Assembly (NCBI GenBank): GCA_000149225.2
Contig: CM000694.1
Coordinates: forward strand, 2,233,623 to 2,297,622
Direction: 5' to 3'
Length of the DNA: 64,000 nt
From: Lachancea kluyveri NRRL Y-12651
Lineage: Eukaryota > Ascomycota > Saccharomycetes > Saccharomycetales > Saccharomycetaceae
Numbering within the stretch: position 1 is the first letter of the stretch; every line of letters starts with the position of its first letter. The translations under genes were made by a program, and so were the position numbers. Of this stretch, positions 29,801 through 41,600 are shown in pieces. Under the pieces are notes generated by a model. It saw nothing but the letters and a program-made list of their open reading frames with translations. It had not been told where the DNA came from and made no database searches.

Positions 29801-32491
29801 TTTCGAGGTGTGAGTTTTAAACAGGGCCGTACTAAATCTCTCTGATTCGTTAAACTCATGCGCATATAAAGACATGTACGCCCATGCTAATGTAGCGAGT
29901 TCATCATTGCTCAAATTTTTTTCTAGAAGTTTAGTAACTGTAAAAAAAAAGTCTTTTCTAAATTCGAGAGAGCACAATCTCAACGTTCCAAATTTAGAAA
30001 ACTGCGAAATTATTTTAAGAGCTGGGACTTTAAACTTTTGGTCGGACAGAAGAGTTGCTAATGTATTCATGAATCGGCACACGGTATCTGGCAAAGAAGG
30101 TAATTCAGAATTTCTGAAAAAGAGTCTTGGAACGAGGTAACCAATGGCGTAGAGTATCGGAACAAATTCTGGCGATTCTTTGGACTCATCAGTCTTTTGC
30201 AAAAGCTCTGAAACAAAATTCGAGCATTCTGGATAAGAGCCGATGATACCTATTATGTTGGCTGCATTTTCAATGTCCACGTCATGGGAAGTCCTGTACG
30301 TTTTCAGGTAGTTGTAAAGGCGTGGAACTAACCTGCTCAACATTTCTAAGATGTTTGGAGATGAATGCTGAACAAAGACACTCAAGATACGGCCAAAGTT
30401 ACCATCATAAAATTTTGATAATGCTACTTTTTTGTTATGTTCATCCTTCAAAACAAATTCATTTGTTAGAAGTTCCAAAAAGTCTAGATACCACGCACCT
30501 TCAAAATTCCCTATTTCGCAATCAAGCAGCTGAAGAACAGTGTCATCTAATTCAATAGCCTTTTCAACCCTCAAAGACCAATCTTCATCTTGAATGATAA
30601 CTGTCTTCCTATTTAAAGTTGCCTGGGATACAACAATTTGTAAGGAAAACCTTGTAACGGTATTAAGACATTGGGATATAACCGCTGTGTCATACTTTTT
30701 CGCCTCAGCTAGGTAGTGGAACAGGTGTTGCACAAAGGATTCGAATGAAGGAAATTCTGTATTCGAAACTTGAGATCCGAGAAGTTCAGATGTGGATTTA
30801 AACTCATTACTGTTAGAAGCTTGAATAACTCTAAACCAGTATGGATTTAAGCCCTTGGTGGACTCTTCAATTACATCAAACCTATTGTTACGCGCAGTAC
30901 CCAGTATATTAAAAATTCTTGCCTCACCATCATCGAAGCTAAACGCTGCGTTCGTGAATTTAACAGCAATAAATCTCAATGACATAATAGCTTCCTTGGT
31001 ATCTGGGTTGCTTGTAGAAATTTCATAATCGTCCGATAAGATTTTTCTTATAATCGTTTTCAACTTTTTTTTGGAGTCTGTAGGTAGTTCTGGCAAATGG
31101 ATGGCCAGCGAGCCCAAAGCTTCTTGAATACTGGATCTGAATTCAGGGAGATCCCCCTTCAAGGAGTCTAGCAAGAATTCAATGAACGATACGTCAGAAA
31201 CTAAGGAAAAATCTTTTTTTAAAATTTCACCCAATGTTTCATATTGGGCTCTTCTTTGTAGAAGGGCAGTACTAAAGTTTGGAGTAGAAGAATTTAGCTG
31301 CAGCTTGGGCCAACCCTCAGCATGTAGATTATTTCTAATCAGGGATGCAATGTTCACAGAAAAGTCACTAGAACCACTCTCAGTTCTGTTCAAAGATGAA
31401 TAGTTATATTTCGCTACATGCTGGATAAAAGTAAGGCACAATGATCTCAACTTGTAATGTGAAGAGTTTAGACCGATGGATGAAATTAAAGCAACATTTT
31501 CCGGGTTCTTTGTAGCAATAACGCTGTTGTTGATAACAGATAAGATTTTTTCTTGTAACAGGTGGCTAACTGGGGGTGTTCCTGTCAATTTATCACCAAT
31601 AAACAAGGAAATTAAGTAGTTCACAAAATCTTCGTCTTCATAGGGCACGTGAAGTCTTCTTAGCAGAGTTTTTGCCTGATCTGATAGTTCACTTTGATCA
31701 GTTGAGGCAACAGATAAAAATTTCACTAGCATTTGGTCATCAGGTGCAAACCCAGAGGTAACGAACTTGAATATGGCTTTCTTAAAATTCGTCAATTGAT
31801 CCTTGTTGATCGTAACACCAGCATTATAGGTAAAAAAGGCGACGTCTGATACAGACAACCCTGGGCAGGTATAACCTCTAGGGATAGAGCTGCTATTGGG
31901 ATCAGACCTGACTGGAATCAATAAAAAAAACTGAGTAAACTTATTCAAAAGAAATTGTAAATCAGAATCGTCCTTCAACTTGAGGAATTCTCTAATCCTG
32001 TCCTCTTCTTCAGTTCCCTTAGCAGGAGGATTCCAACTCAACAGCATTTTACATAAGATATGAAACATTCTAGCGCTAGCAGACTCTGGTAGCTTAGAAA
32101 TGTTTTCTAAAACTTGTGGTAGCAGATATAGCTGTTGATCTGGTGACATTCTTTCGATACCCTTTGACAGAAATAACAAGCTGTATACTCTCACCAGAGA
32201 ACTATCTTGGTCAGGGTTTAGAGTAGGGAACTTAGACTGCAACAGTAACTTTTGGACTGGAATTTTAACATTTGGGAGCGCATTGAACCTTGAGATTACG
32301 TGTTGCAAGCAATTGAACACCACTTGCTTCACTGACGCGTGAGGAGATGCCAACTTCAATAACAATGGTGCCAGGAAGGTGTCCAAATTACGCTCAAACT
32401 TCTCATCAGTGTCAGCCAGAGCTAGTCGTAGCTCAACCCTTTCAACTAACTCTCGCTCAGCAGGCTCAGCGAGTTGAGGATAATCGGACAT
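26891..32491 (-). CDS. ECM29: Proteasome adaptor and scaffold Ecm29
   Basis: Ecm29 is a very large HEAT-repeat protein that ties the 19S regulatory particle to the 20S core, checks faulty proteasomes and links them to other compartments. The 1866 residues match the S. cerevisiae length (1868, YHL030W). The N terminus has the family pattern ERELVERVELRLALADTDEKF and then LDTFLAPLLLKLASPHASVK. HEAT-like helical pairs continue throughout, for example GNKEWRVREASTAAMIQLLQ. No catalytic motif is expected or seen. The ATG at 32489-32491 begins the frame. It is divergent from VPS13 across a short promoter with a PACE-like site and convergent with UBI4. Confidence 0.96.
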   Translation of the reverse strand: MSDYPQLAEPAERELVERVELRLALADTDEKFERNLDTFLAPLLLKLASPHASVKQVVFNCLQHVISRFNALPNVKIPVQKLLLQSKFPTLNPDQDSSLVRVYSLLFLSKGIERMSPDQQLYLLPQVLENISKLPESASARMFHILCKMLLSWNPPAKGTEEEDRIREFLKLKDDSDLQFLLNKFTQFFLLIPVRSDPNSSSIPRGYTCPGLSVSDVAFFTYNAGVTINKDQLTNFKKAIFKFVTSGFAPDDQMLVKFLSVASTDQSELSDQAKTLLRRLHVPYEDEDFVNYLISLFIGDKLTGTPPVSHLLQEKILSVINNSVIATKNPENVALISSIGLNSSHYKLRSLCLTFIQHVAKYNYSSLNRTESGSSDFSVNIASLIRNNLHAEGWPKLQLNSSTPNFSTALLQRRAQYETLGEILKKDFSLVSDVSFIEFLLDSLKGDLPEFRSSIQEALGSLAIHLPELPTDSKKKLKTIIRKILSDDYEISTSNPDTKEAIMSLRFIAVKFTNAAFSFDDGEARIFNILGTARNNRFDVIEESTKGLNPYWFRVIQASNSNEFKSTSELLGSQVSNTEFPSFESFVQHLFHYLAEAKKYDTAVISQCLNTVTRFSLQIVVSQATLNRKTVIIQDEDWSLRVEKAIELDDTVLQLLDCEIGNFEGAWYLDFLELLTNEFVLKDEHNKKVALSKFYDGNFGRILSVFVQHSSPNILEMLSRLVPRLYNYLKTYRTSHDVDIENAANIIGIIGSYPECSNFVSELLQKTDESKESPEFVPILYAIGYLVPRLFFRNSELPSLPDTVCRFMNTLATLLSDQKFKVPALKIISQFSKFGTLRLCSLEFRKDFFFTVTKLLEKNLSNDELATLAWAYMSLYAHEFNESERFSTALFKTHTSKQVEFLFTTGEAVSILAGGWNSKFLSKQIDIRDRTFLKSLQDKSSLVPLVPILEEVLRSCRATKPSLRKVACIWLLSIVQYLGHLPEIVSRSNEIHLAFMRFLADRDELVQESASRGLSLIYELGNHDLKEDMVKGLLKSFTDSTSSMNMNSGTVSEDTELFEPGVLNTGDGSVSTYKDILNLASEVGDPSLVYKFMSLAKSSSLWSSRKGIAFGLSAIMSKSSLEDMLLKNETMAKKLIPKLFRYRFDPYQKVSKSMNDIWSTLMGNSSEAMNEYFDDILNELLEGMGNKEWRVREASTAAMIQLLQTTPLEKYDNKLELIWTMAFRSMDDIKQSVREVGNKLTQILSNILVRSIDVNKGVKTEKSSEILDVLLPFLLGVKGLNSDAEEIRRFALKTLLNLIENTGSSIKPFVPSLVYNLTLSLSSLEPQVLNYLTLNADKYNVSASALDSRRMQSVTGSPILNSIEKLIDLCDEDLVEEMVSKVVQAAKKSVGLPSKVGASRVIVFLVLRHFSLLRSHSGKLLKVSFNSLDDRNETVANSFAISLGYCFKIAGLDKVVKYSKKLSKKYFESEEQSSKKIVGIAIESVLKFSSKNFENVATILMPLVFVAKNDTDSVVSDLFGKIWTEASSSGSGTVKLYLQEISELTAQHIKSTVFSTRQACAKSISQACQGADVTIGEKEIQKMFNILLEASVGRSWDGKEIVIDALVSLSNKFKDFYNKNGELQAKLRNTLKTEVSRNNKQYVKKVIFNLATYLSVHFDSELDSKLVQVGEKIFEEYENTEDSEDIKTDIGNDDEEPSNKKRPRISSDVNKKSSKDNIESEEFRVKLLKSFCAAFKFNESGYFSRDLLKFVITSTIQIFDSRSVIYTWRSQIGGSEIGSILLDAIPNNFGQELSPQFEKLWKFLYKVCGSKESIENVKIQLIRFGSKLKDKFNTLTTLVDSNLTELGNSSSSAVVKTELSKSGVII

Positions 32492-32547
32492 TCTAACCTT
32501 ATTATTCGGTTTTCTATGGTGTATTTAGAATGTCTTGTTTGTCACCC

Positions 32548-32556
32548 AGTGGCAAA
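32548..32556 (+). promoter_or_regulatory. PACE-like Rpn4 site between ECM29 and VPS13
   Basis: AGTGGCAAA differs from the Rpn4 consensus GGTGGCAAA only at its first base and keeps the GTGGCAAA core. It lies 57 bp upstream of the ECM29 ATG, in the shared divergent promoter. Proteasome genes are the main Rpn4 targets, so ECM29 is the likely target. Confidence 0.5.
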
Positions 32557-32688
32557 TTCTTAGATAACCGCCACAGATCTCGTACGCAGAGATTTATATC
32601 TATGGTAGCAAAACATCGTTTACAAACGCACATATATTTCTTCCCCTTCTTTAAACCAACTTCACGAAATAAGGAAGTAGAGCTAAGT

Positions 32689-35600
32689 ATGTTAGAATCA
32701 CTAGCAGCAGGTCTATTAAATCGATTTTTGGGCTCTTATGTTGAAAATTTTGATCCGGCCCAGCTGAATGTGGGAATCTGGAGTGGTGACGTTAAGTTGA
32801 GAAACTTGAAGTTAAGAAAAGAGTCGCTAGATGCTTTGAATTTACCAATTGACGTGAACTTTGGTTTTTTGGGCGAATTGACACTAGTGGTACCATGGTC
32901 CAGTCTTAAGAATAAGCCTGTGAAGATTTTGATTAACGATGTATATTTATTATGTGCCCCTAGAGATAATTCGTCTTACGACCCAAAAGAACAAGAGGAA
33001 AGGGAGCTGAGATTAAAGTTACAGAAGCTTGCAGAGTTAGAACTAATGAACAAGTCGAAACCTACTACTGGAAATGATTCTGCAAAAAATGAAAGTTTTA
33101 CTCAATCATTGATTACCAAAATTGTTGATAACTTACAAGTTACTATTCAAAACATTCACATAAGATATGAAGACATGGAATCAGTATTCTCTGAGGCTCC
33201 TTATTCGGTGGGTGCAACTCTAAGTGAGTTGTCTGCTATATCTACTGATGGGGACTGGAAACCAAGCTTTATCTCCATTACAAACGCAATAACCCACAAA
33301 TTGTTAACCTTAGACTCTTTGTGTGCATATTGGAATACCGACACGAAATCCATATTCCACGAAGATCAAGAGGAGCTATTTATTAGGTTCAAAGAGTCAA
33401 TTGCTGATAAAAATGGTGTCCCTGACCATCAATTTTTACTCCGCCCAGTCAGTGGATCAGGCAGGCTCACCTTAAACAAAACAGGTTCTACGAATACACA
33501 ACCTCACGTTGATGCTCAATTGTTTTTCGAGGAATTTGGATTTGATTTGGACGACTGCCAGTATAAAGACATATTGTATACGGTCTCGAAATTGCATTGG
33601 TACCAAAAAACATTGAAGTACAAAAGGTTGAGACCAGAGTATTCTGTCAATCAAAATCCTAAAGGTTGGTTTGAGTACGCTGCACGTTGTGTCCTTCAAG
33701 AAATTCACGATAAAAACTACAAGTGGAGTTGGGATTTCATCAAGGCTAAAAGAGAGAAAAGAAACAAATATGTCGAATTATGGAAAAAGAAGCTGGCGCT
33801 TCCAAACGTCGAACAGCGTTTGCCAGATGAAGAAGATGAGGAGGAGTTAAAGGAACTCCATAAAAAATTGTCTTTTGAAGATATAAAAATTTTCAGGGCA
33901 TATGCTAGGAAAGATTATACGAAGGAGCGGTTAGTGTCAAAAAATTCAACACCGGAACCTACGAATTCTGCAAATGGAGGGGGCAATGGTTGGTTTTCTT
34001 CTTGGTGGGGCGGGAATACTGCATCCAAAACCGAGGAGGATGACCTTCTCATGACTGAGGATCAGAAGAAAGAATTGTATGCAGCAATTGAATTTGATGA
34101 AAACAAGCAGCTAATAGATACAATTAACGTTCCAAAAGATATGGTGACGATGAAGATTAGCAGCATGTTAAATAGGGGCTCTTTTGTTATAAAAAATCGG
34201 AATAAAAATTTACGACTAGGTGAAATAGTATTTGAAAATTGCGAAGCTGAGTTTTATCAGCGTCCTGACTCATTCTTGGCGAAATTCAAACTACATGAGC
34301 TTAAGATTGAGGATGGTTCTCCCCACACTCTTTACAAACATATCATCAGTGTTAAGAATCTAAGAATGAATAATGACGGAGACACTCCGGAGTTAAAAGA
34401 ACCATTTTTTCAAGTGTCATTTGAAAACAATCCCATCGATGAGTCTGCTGACAGTTCCATAGATGTCAAATTACGCAGCATGACCGTCTTTTATCATGTA
34501 CACTTTATTAATGAAGTCATCAAGTTCTTTAGCCCACCAAAGAGACATCTGGACACCGTCGGTGCAATCATGAATGCAGCAGAAGCCACAGTTGAGGGTT
34601 GGTCTACACAAACTAGGATGGGCATCGAAGCCATTTTGGAAGATCACAAAACTGTCAATCTGAATTTAGATTTGCAAGCTCCATTGCTTATCATCCCATT
34701 GAATCCGCATATATGGGACACGCCATGTGCGATTGTTGACGCTGGGCATATTTCTATCAGTAGTGATCTTGTGCCAAAGGAAAGGCTCAAGGAGATGAAG
34801 AATTTAAGTCCTGAAGAATATGAAAAGATAGATACTAAAGAACTTAGAAGATTGATGTTTGATAGGTTCCAGCTACATTTGAATGATACCCAATTTTTAA
34901 TTGGACCAGATATCAGGTCAACCATTTCCAATTTACACCTCAATGAAAGGGACAACTCCTTTACCGTTTTGGATAGGATTGAACTCGACTTTACTGTAGA
35001 TGTATTGATATTACCAAAAGCTTTGAACCTACCAAAAATAAGAACTTCTGGTAAACTTCCCCGCTTGAGGTTATCATTAAACGATTACCAGTACAAGATA
35101 ATTATGGAGTTAATTGATAAGTGCATTCCAAACTTTGAGCCTTTCGACGGTGATGAGGACACTGAAGGTGAATTTCCATACTTTGGTGAAAGCAATAACT
35201 ATCAAGATTTAGAAAGAAAGAATGACGTGGCAGTTTTGCGTCAAACTTTGAAAAAGCTCGAAAAAATGTCCGAGGTTGAATTATCTCAACGCATTTTTGA
35301 GCTAAAGTTTGAGGTTGAATCGGTCCAACTATCTTTATTTAAATGCATTGATGGTGCTACTATGGAATCGAGCAAGTTAGTAGATTTAGTGGGTGACAAG
35401 CTTTATCTGAAATTTGCAAAAATGGCGAAAGAGATGGATGTGTATTTAGCACTTCATTCTCTTAACCTCGATGACTTTATCGAGCAGAGCAATTCTGACG
35501 AATTTAAAAGACTGATTACATCGAGCGATGTTGCAGCTGATGAAGAAAGCAACTTGTTTCAATTATATTATAACAGAACACAAAGAATTGTTCCTTACAA

Positions 35601-38600
35601 TAACACATTAATTGAAGTGTTTGATCAGGACATTGATTTAGAAATGGCGGAACTAAAATTCGTTCTCACCCCCAAATCGATTTTGACACTTATGAATTAT
35701 GCTTTAACAACATTTACAGATCCTGCTGCATCTGAAGTTCCTTCGGATGTTTTAAGACATAACGAAGCAGACCTTGAGGATTCTCCTCAGAAGATCAATA
35801 TGTCTATGAGCCTAGAGGGTATTATTGTTGTTTTAAATGATGATTCTATAAAGCTTGCCACATTAGAATTATCAGCAGCGGAAATAGGGTTATTGTTGAT
35901 GCCAGAAAGAATGTGCGTGACTGCCAAATTGGGTGGCTTGCAACTAACCGATGAAATTAATGAAGGTTTATCACGAGACTCTGTTTTGAGAAAGTTGATT
36001 AGCATGGGTGGAGATGAAGTTGTCGAACTTACCTACAAAACTTTTGACGATGTAAACAACAGTAACAACTATAATTCTGTTCTAGATTACAAGACTGGGT
36101 CAATGAACATCAATTTTGTTGACGAATCTATAAACAGGATTTTGACTTATTTGGCCAAGTTTCAGAAAATGAAAGTTCTTTTTGATAGAGCTCGTGAAGC
36201 TGCTTATAACCAAGCCGGAAATATTGAGTCAGTCAACAACATGAAGTTAAATGTTTTGATCAAGGCACCAGTAATCAAGTTCCCAAAACTTGTTGATCCT
36301 AGGAAAGGAATATATGATGATATTACCTTTTACTTAGGCGAGCTCTTCGTTGAGAACGAGTTTATTAATGTGGGCAAAGGCTGTATTAATAAAATCGAGG
36401 CAGGTATACGGTCAGGAAACCTATCTTCTTTATTTAACATGGAAAACGGCTTTGTACAGAAGTTGCACATTATTGACGATTTGGACTTGCATTTCAAAAT
36501 AGAGCATGATGAAAAAGCTGCCGATGATTTACCTAGCTTCAAGATCGAAGGTTACTTCTCCCCATTAGCTGCAAACTTGACCGAACTACAGTTACGTTAT
36601 CTGTACATTTTATCGCAGCGTTTGTCATCTACATTTACCGTCGACGAGTCTAGTCTTCAAGATGTCGAAGATGCTGCTATTAATGCGAATGCTGTTATTG
36701 CTCCGAATGCAGAATATGAAGTCACTTCTGACATTTTCAAGAAACCTGAAGAAGAAAGCGGAGGTACCAATCCAAATCATACTCAAATTGATTTTGTTTT
36801 CGAGGCACCTGACATTTCTTTGACATTACATAACAACACTGAGGGAATCTCAAGTTTGGAAAACCATGGAATAACAAGGGTTAAACTACATAACTTTGGC
36901 TTGACATTCTGGATGAAAGAAAATATGACTTTGAAGGCAGAAACCCACATCGCAGCGTTTACTGTGGAAGATATCAGAAAGAACAAGGATAATAAACATA
37001 CCGAGTTAATCCCTAAGATAGCTAGTGATAGTTATCAATTCATGGCTGCTTTAACCCGGACGAAGTTGAATGAAGGCGATCTATTAAATCTCTCAATGAC
37101 GATCGACAGCCCAAAGCTAATCCTTGCAATGGATTATTTATTTGCATTGAAGTCCTTTTTGGATACTGCTATAAATGTTAAGCCATCTGCAAAAATTTCC
37201 GAGGTTCCAGAAAATCAGAATAAAATTGATAGTAAATTATCAGAAGATGAACATCGAGGACCTAGCAAGACGAAATTTCAGTACTGTGTTAATGTCGTAG
37301 ACTCTTCAATAATTTTATTGGCCGACCCTTCAGATACCAATTCTGAGGCAGTGGTCTTCAGTGCTGGTCAACTTCTTTTAGCTGACCAGAATATTCTGTC
37401 AGCTAGCGCAAATAATGTGGGCATGTTTTTATGCAGAATGGAAACCTTTAATGAAAACAGAGTAAGATTGTTGGATGACTTTTCTTCCTCAATTGTGATT
37501 GACGGTAGAAACTCCACGCCAGAAAAACTATTGACTAGTGTTCAATTTGCCGTAGAGCCTTTAGTGATGAGACTTTCGTTGAGAGATATAAGATTAGCCA
37601 TTTTCATTGTAAACAGGGTTATGGCTCTTGCTAAAGAAAACGGATTAGTCGAAGATACACCCGCTGAAACTATGGACATTAATACTAAGTATGGCGCCTT
37701 TTCCAAGGAATTCAAGAAGACGTTGTCCAAATATGCACCAAGTGTAATCTCTTCTTTGAGTGAACTATCGAACAAACGTAGCGCACCTACAAATGAAACA
37801 GCGACAATTCTGCGTGCCGAAAAGTTGCATGCTGATATCGAAGGATTGCGTTTGGTTTTGATTGGTGACATCCACGAGCTTCCTATATTGGACATGAACA
37901 TCAAACCTTTTTCTGTGAGCGCAAAAGATTGGTCCAGTGAAATTGACGCCGTTGCATCGCTTGAAACTTATGCAAACATTTTCAACTATTCGAGATCTAG
38001 CTGGGAGCCTCTTGTTGAATCTTTTCCAATCTCATTTCATTTATCAAAAGGCTCTGGTCAAGATGCCTCACTAGTATTTGATGTGATATCAAGAAAAGTT
38101 GCGGAGATCACGTTGTCTTCTCGTTCAATTGCTTTATTATCACAGATCCAAAATTCTTTGTATGATGACACAAGATTAAAACCTAGAGGAGCTGAAAAGC
38201 CTTACAAAATTTACAATGATACTGGCTTAGATTTGAATGTATGGATTGCTTCAAAAGAGGCCAAGGATAAGCGTGGCTTAACCACTTTGAAGAATAGTGA
38301 GGTTCTTCCATGGGAGTTTGAAGATTGGAGAAAAGTTCGGGATAGCTTGGATACTGATAACAGCCAAAGTATTCTTGGCGTGCAAGTTGTAGGGTCAAAG
38401 TACAAAACTACGCTTGAAATCGACGTGACATCAGAGGGTGAGGAAGTCTACATACTAAAGCCAGCTAAGAACGAAGTACACAATCGTCTAGCTTGCGAAT
38501 TAAAGCTTTGTGAGGATAATATCAAGCTGATCACTTTGAGATCAACTTTACTGCTTGAAAATACAACCTCTACCACAGTCCAATTTAAGATGAATATCAA

Positions 38601-41600
38601 TGACCCTGTAACTTATGATATCAGACCAGGGGATTCTCGATCTGTCCCTATAGAGGAAGCATACTCCTCAGAAATACTAATCCGGCCAGGATGTGAGGAA
38701 AAGTATGGATGGTCAGACGATGCCTTGCATTGGGAGTCTCTTCTGTCTAATCCAAGGTCCATCAGATGCAATTCTTTGTCAACAAATTCCAAATTTTACT
38801 TTCAAGTCGACTCTAAGTTCGATATAAATGAGCCATTAGCCAAAATATATCCTCACATGAAGATCGTAATATCTTCTCCTTTGGTCGTTGAAAACTTATT
38901 ACCATATGACTTGAAGTTCGAGTTATTTGATAAGAACGAAAAAAACAAAGGTGTAAAATGTTTGAAAAAGGGTGAAAGAATGCCAATTCAAGACGTTAGG
39001 CTGGAAAACTTTTTATTATTGAGCGTACAGCCAGATGATGAAGGTTTCAAAATGTCTAAACCTGCAATTATAAATACACCTAAAAACAGCGAACTGAGAC
39101 CGGAAAACAAGCTATCTTTGAAACATGATAATGGCCAGCTATTATATTTGCAGCTACGCTACCGTAGTATTGAAGATACCAGAGCTAAATTGATTAGTAT
39201 CTATTCTCCCTATGTCATCTTAAACAGTACGGGAAAAGATTTGTATGTTGAAGGGGATAAATACAATATTACGCAATGCAAGGTGTCGCTAGATGGGGAA
39301 CTAAAGTACTCAAAACCAAGGATGTTTTCTTTTTGTCGCGAAGATGACAATAGGAGTCGTGCTCGGATTAGGTTCAAAGACTCCTCCTGGGGTATCCCGA
39401 CTTCTTTCCATGCTATAGGTCAATCATTTGACTTAACCATGGAGATACCACATAAGAACCAGGAGTGTAACGTTGGTGTCCACATATCTGAGGGCGAAGG
39501 AAAGTACAAATACAGCAAAGTGGTAGAAATACAACCGAGGTACATTGTCAAAAACTGCCTAGACATCGACATAGAGATCTGTGAATGCAGTTCTGGAAGT
39601 ATTCTGACAATCTCCCCAAGTACGTCTGTGCCACTATACAAAATGAGAAACATTTTGAACAAGCAGTTAATGATCAAATTTTTGGGCTCTGCTTCTGAGT
39701 GGTCGTCTCCATTTTTGATCAAAGATATTGGTTCAAATTATTTGAAAATTTTAAAACCAGGCATAGGGCACAAGCTTTTAAAATTAGATATTGTTCTGGA
39801 GAAAGCTACTATCTTTGTTCATATTACAGATGCCAAGGATCGCTGGCCATATTCTATTAGAAATTTCAGTGATAATGAGTTTATCTTCTACCAAAGGGAT
39901 CCTAGAATGTTTGATGATGATGATGATTATAGCATGTTTGAAGAAAATGATGACATGGAGTTTGAACCGTTATATTACCGTGTGCCGCCAAAGAGTGTGA
40001 TGCCATATGCTTGGGACTACCCTGCCGCCAGGCAAAAGAAACTGATCATTACATCCAGAGGCCGGAAACGAGAAATCCAGTTGGCTGAAATAGGTAACTT
40101 GAAACCAATGAGGATGCCAGGCAGAACTAGCGATGAAATTCCTGCTATTGTAGACTTGAACGTCGTCGCAGATGGCCCTACACAGGCGCTAGTGATATCC
40201 AACTATAGCCCTGAATTCAGCCTATACAAGCTAAGATCCTCCCAGCATACATCTTCGTCTATTTCCGTCGCCAAAAGTGATAAGTTCGAAGTCCAGGAGG
40301 AAGATAAAAACGTATACACTAAAGTTGTCATTGCTTTTGAAGGTGTGGGAATATCTTTAATCAACGCTAAATTGCAAGAGTTATGTTATATTAATGTAAA
40401 GGGGTTGGAATTGAGATATAATGAATCGGATTTGTACCAAACGGTAAGTTGGAAAATGAAGTGGGTCCAGATTGATAACCAGCTATTCGGTGGTATTTAC
40501 CAAAATATCGTGTATCCTACAGCAATCCCCAACACGTCAAAAGAAATCAATAATCACCCCGTACTATCGGGTTCAATTTCGAAAGTAAAAGATGACTCAC
40601 ACGGTGTCCTATATTTTAAACATGCCACAATTTTACTACAAGAGTTGAACATTCAACTCGACGAAGACTTTTTAGTATCATTGATAGCGTTCACCAAAAT
40701 CCCAGGAGCTTCATGGAACCAGGATGTAAAAGACAAGCTATGTGACGAAATTGTGGTACTGCCACAGCCACAGGCCATTCAAAAAAATAACGACATGTAT
40801 TTCGAGGTTTTCCACCTCCAACCTACATTGCTACACTTATCGTTTGCACGTACCGAACACTTGAATGCAGAGGAAGAGAAAACATCCGGACAAAATACTT
40901 TAATGTTCTTTGTTAATGTCTTGACTATGGCACTGGGTAATATCAATGATGCACCAATCAAGTTGAATTCCTTGTTTATGGATAATGTAAGAGTCCCATT
41001 GCCATTGTTGTTACAGGCAGTACAAACGCACTATGGACAGCAATTTTTCTATCAAATTCATAAGATTTTGGGATCCGCCGACTTTTTAGGTAATCCTGTT
41101 GGTTTATTCAACAACATTAGTTCCGGTGTTTGGGATATATTCTACGAGCCTTATCAAGGCTATATTATGAATGACAGGCCTCAAGAATTGGGAATCAGCA
41201 TCGCTAAAGGCGGCCTGAGTTTCGTCAAGAAGTCCGTATTTGGGTTTTCTGATAGTATGGCACGTTTCACAGGATCAGTTGCCAAAGGCTTATCAGTAGC
41301 CACCCAGGACAGTGAGTTCCAGGAGCGCCGTCGACTGCTGCAGAGGAAAACCCGATCCAAACAGAGCTTCAATGGGTTTGGCTCTGGAGCAACCTCTTTT
41401 GTCAGCGGTATCAGCAGCGGGTTAGGTGGCATTGCTCTGGATCCATACAAAGGAGCTACCAAAGATGGAGCTACGGGATTCCTAAAGGGCTTGGGCAAGG
41501 GATTGGTTGGCCTGCCAACAAAAACGGCAATTGGCGTCTTAGACTTGGCAAACAACGTTAGCGAAGGGATCAGAAATACAACTACCGTTCTGGATGGTGC

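Noticed and set aside
32530-32688. 53-codon N-terminal extension of VPS13 from ATG 32530
   Set aside because: It lies within the divergent promoter, has no family similarity, and the conserved Vps13 start MLES is at 32689.
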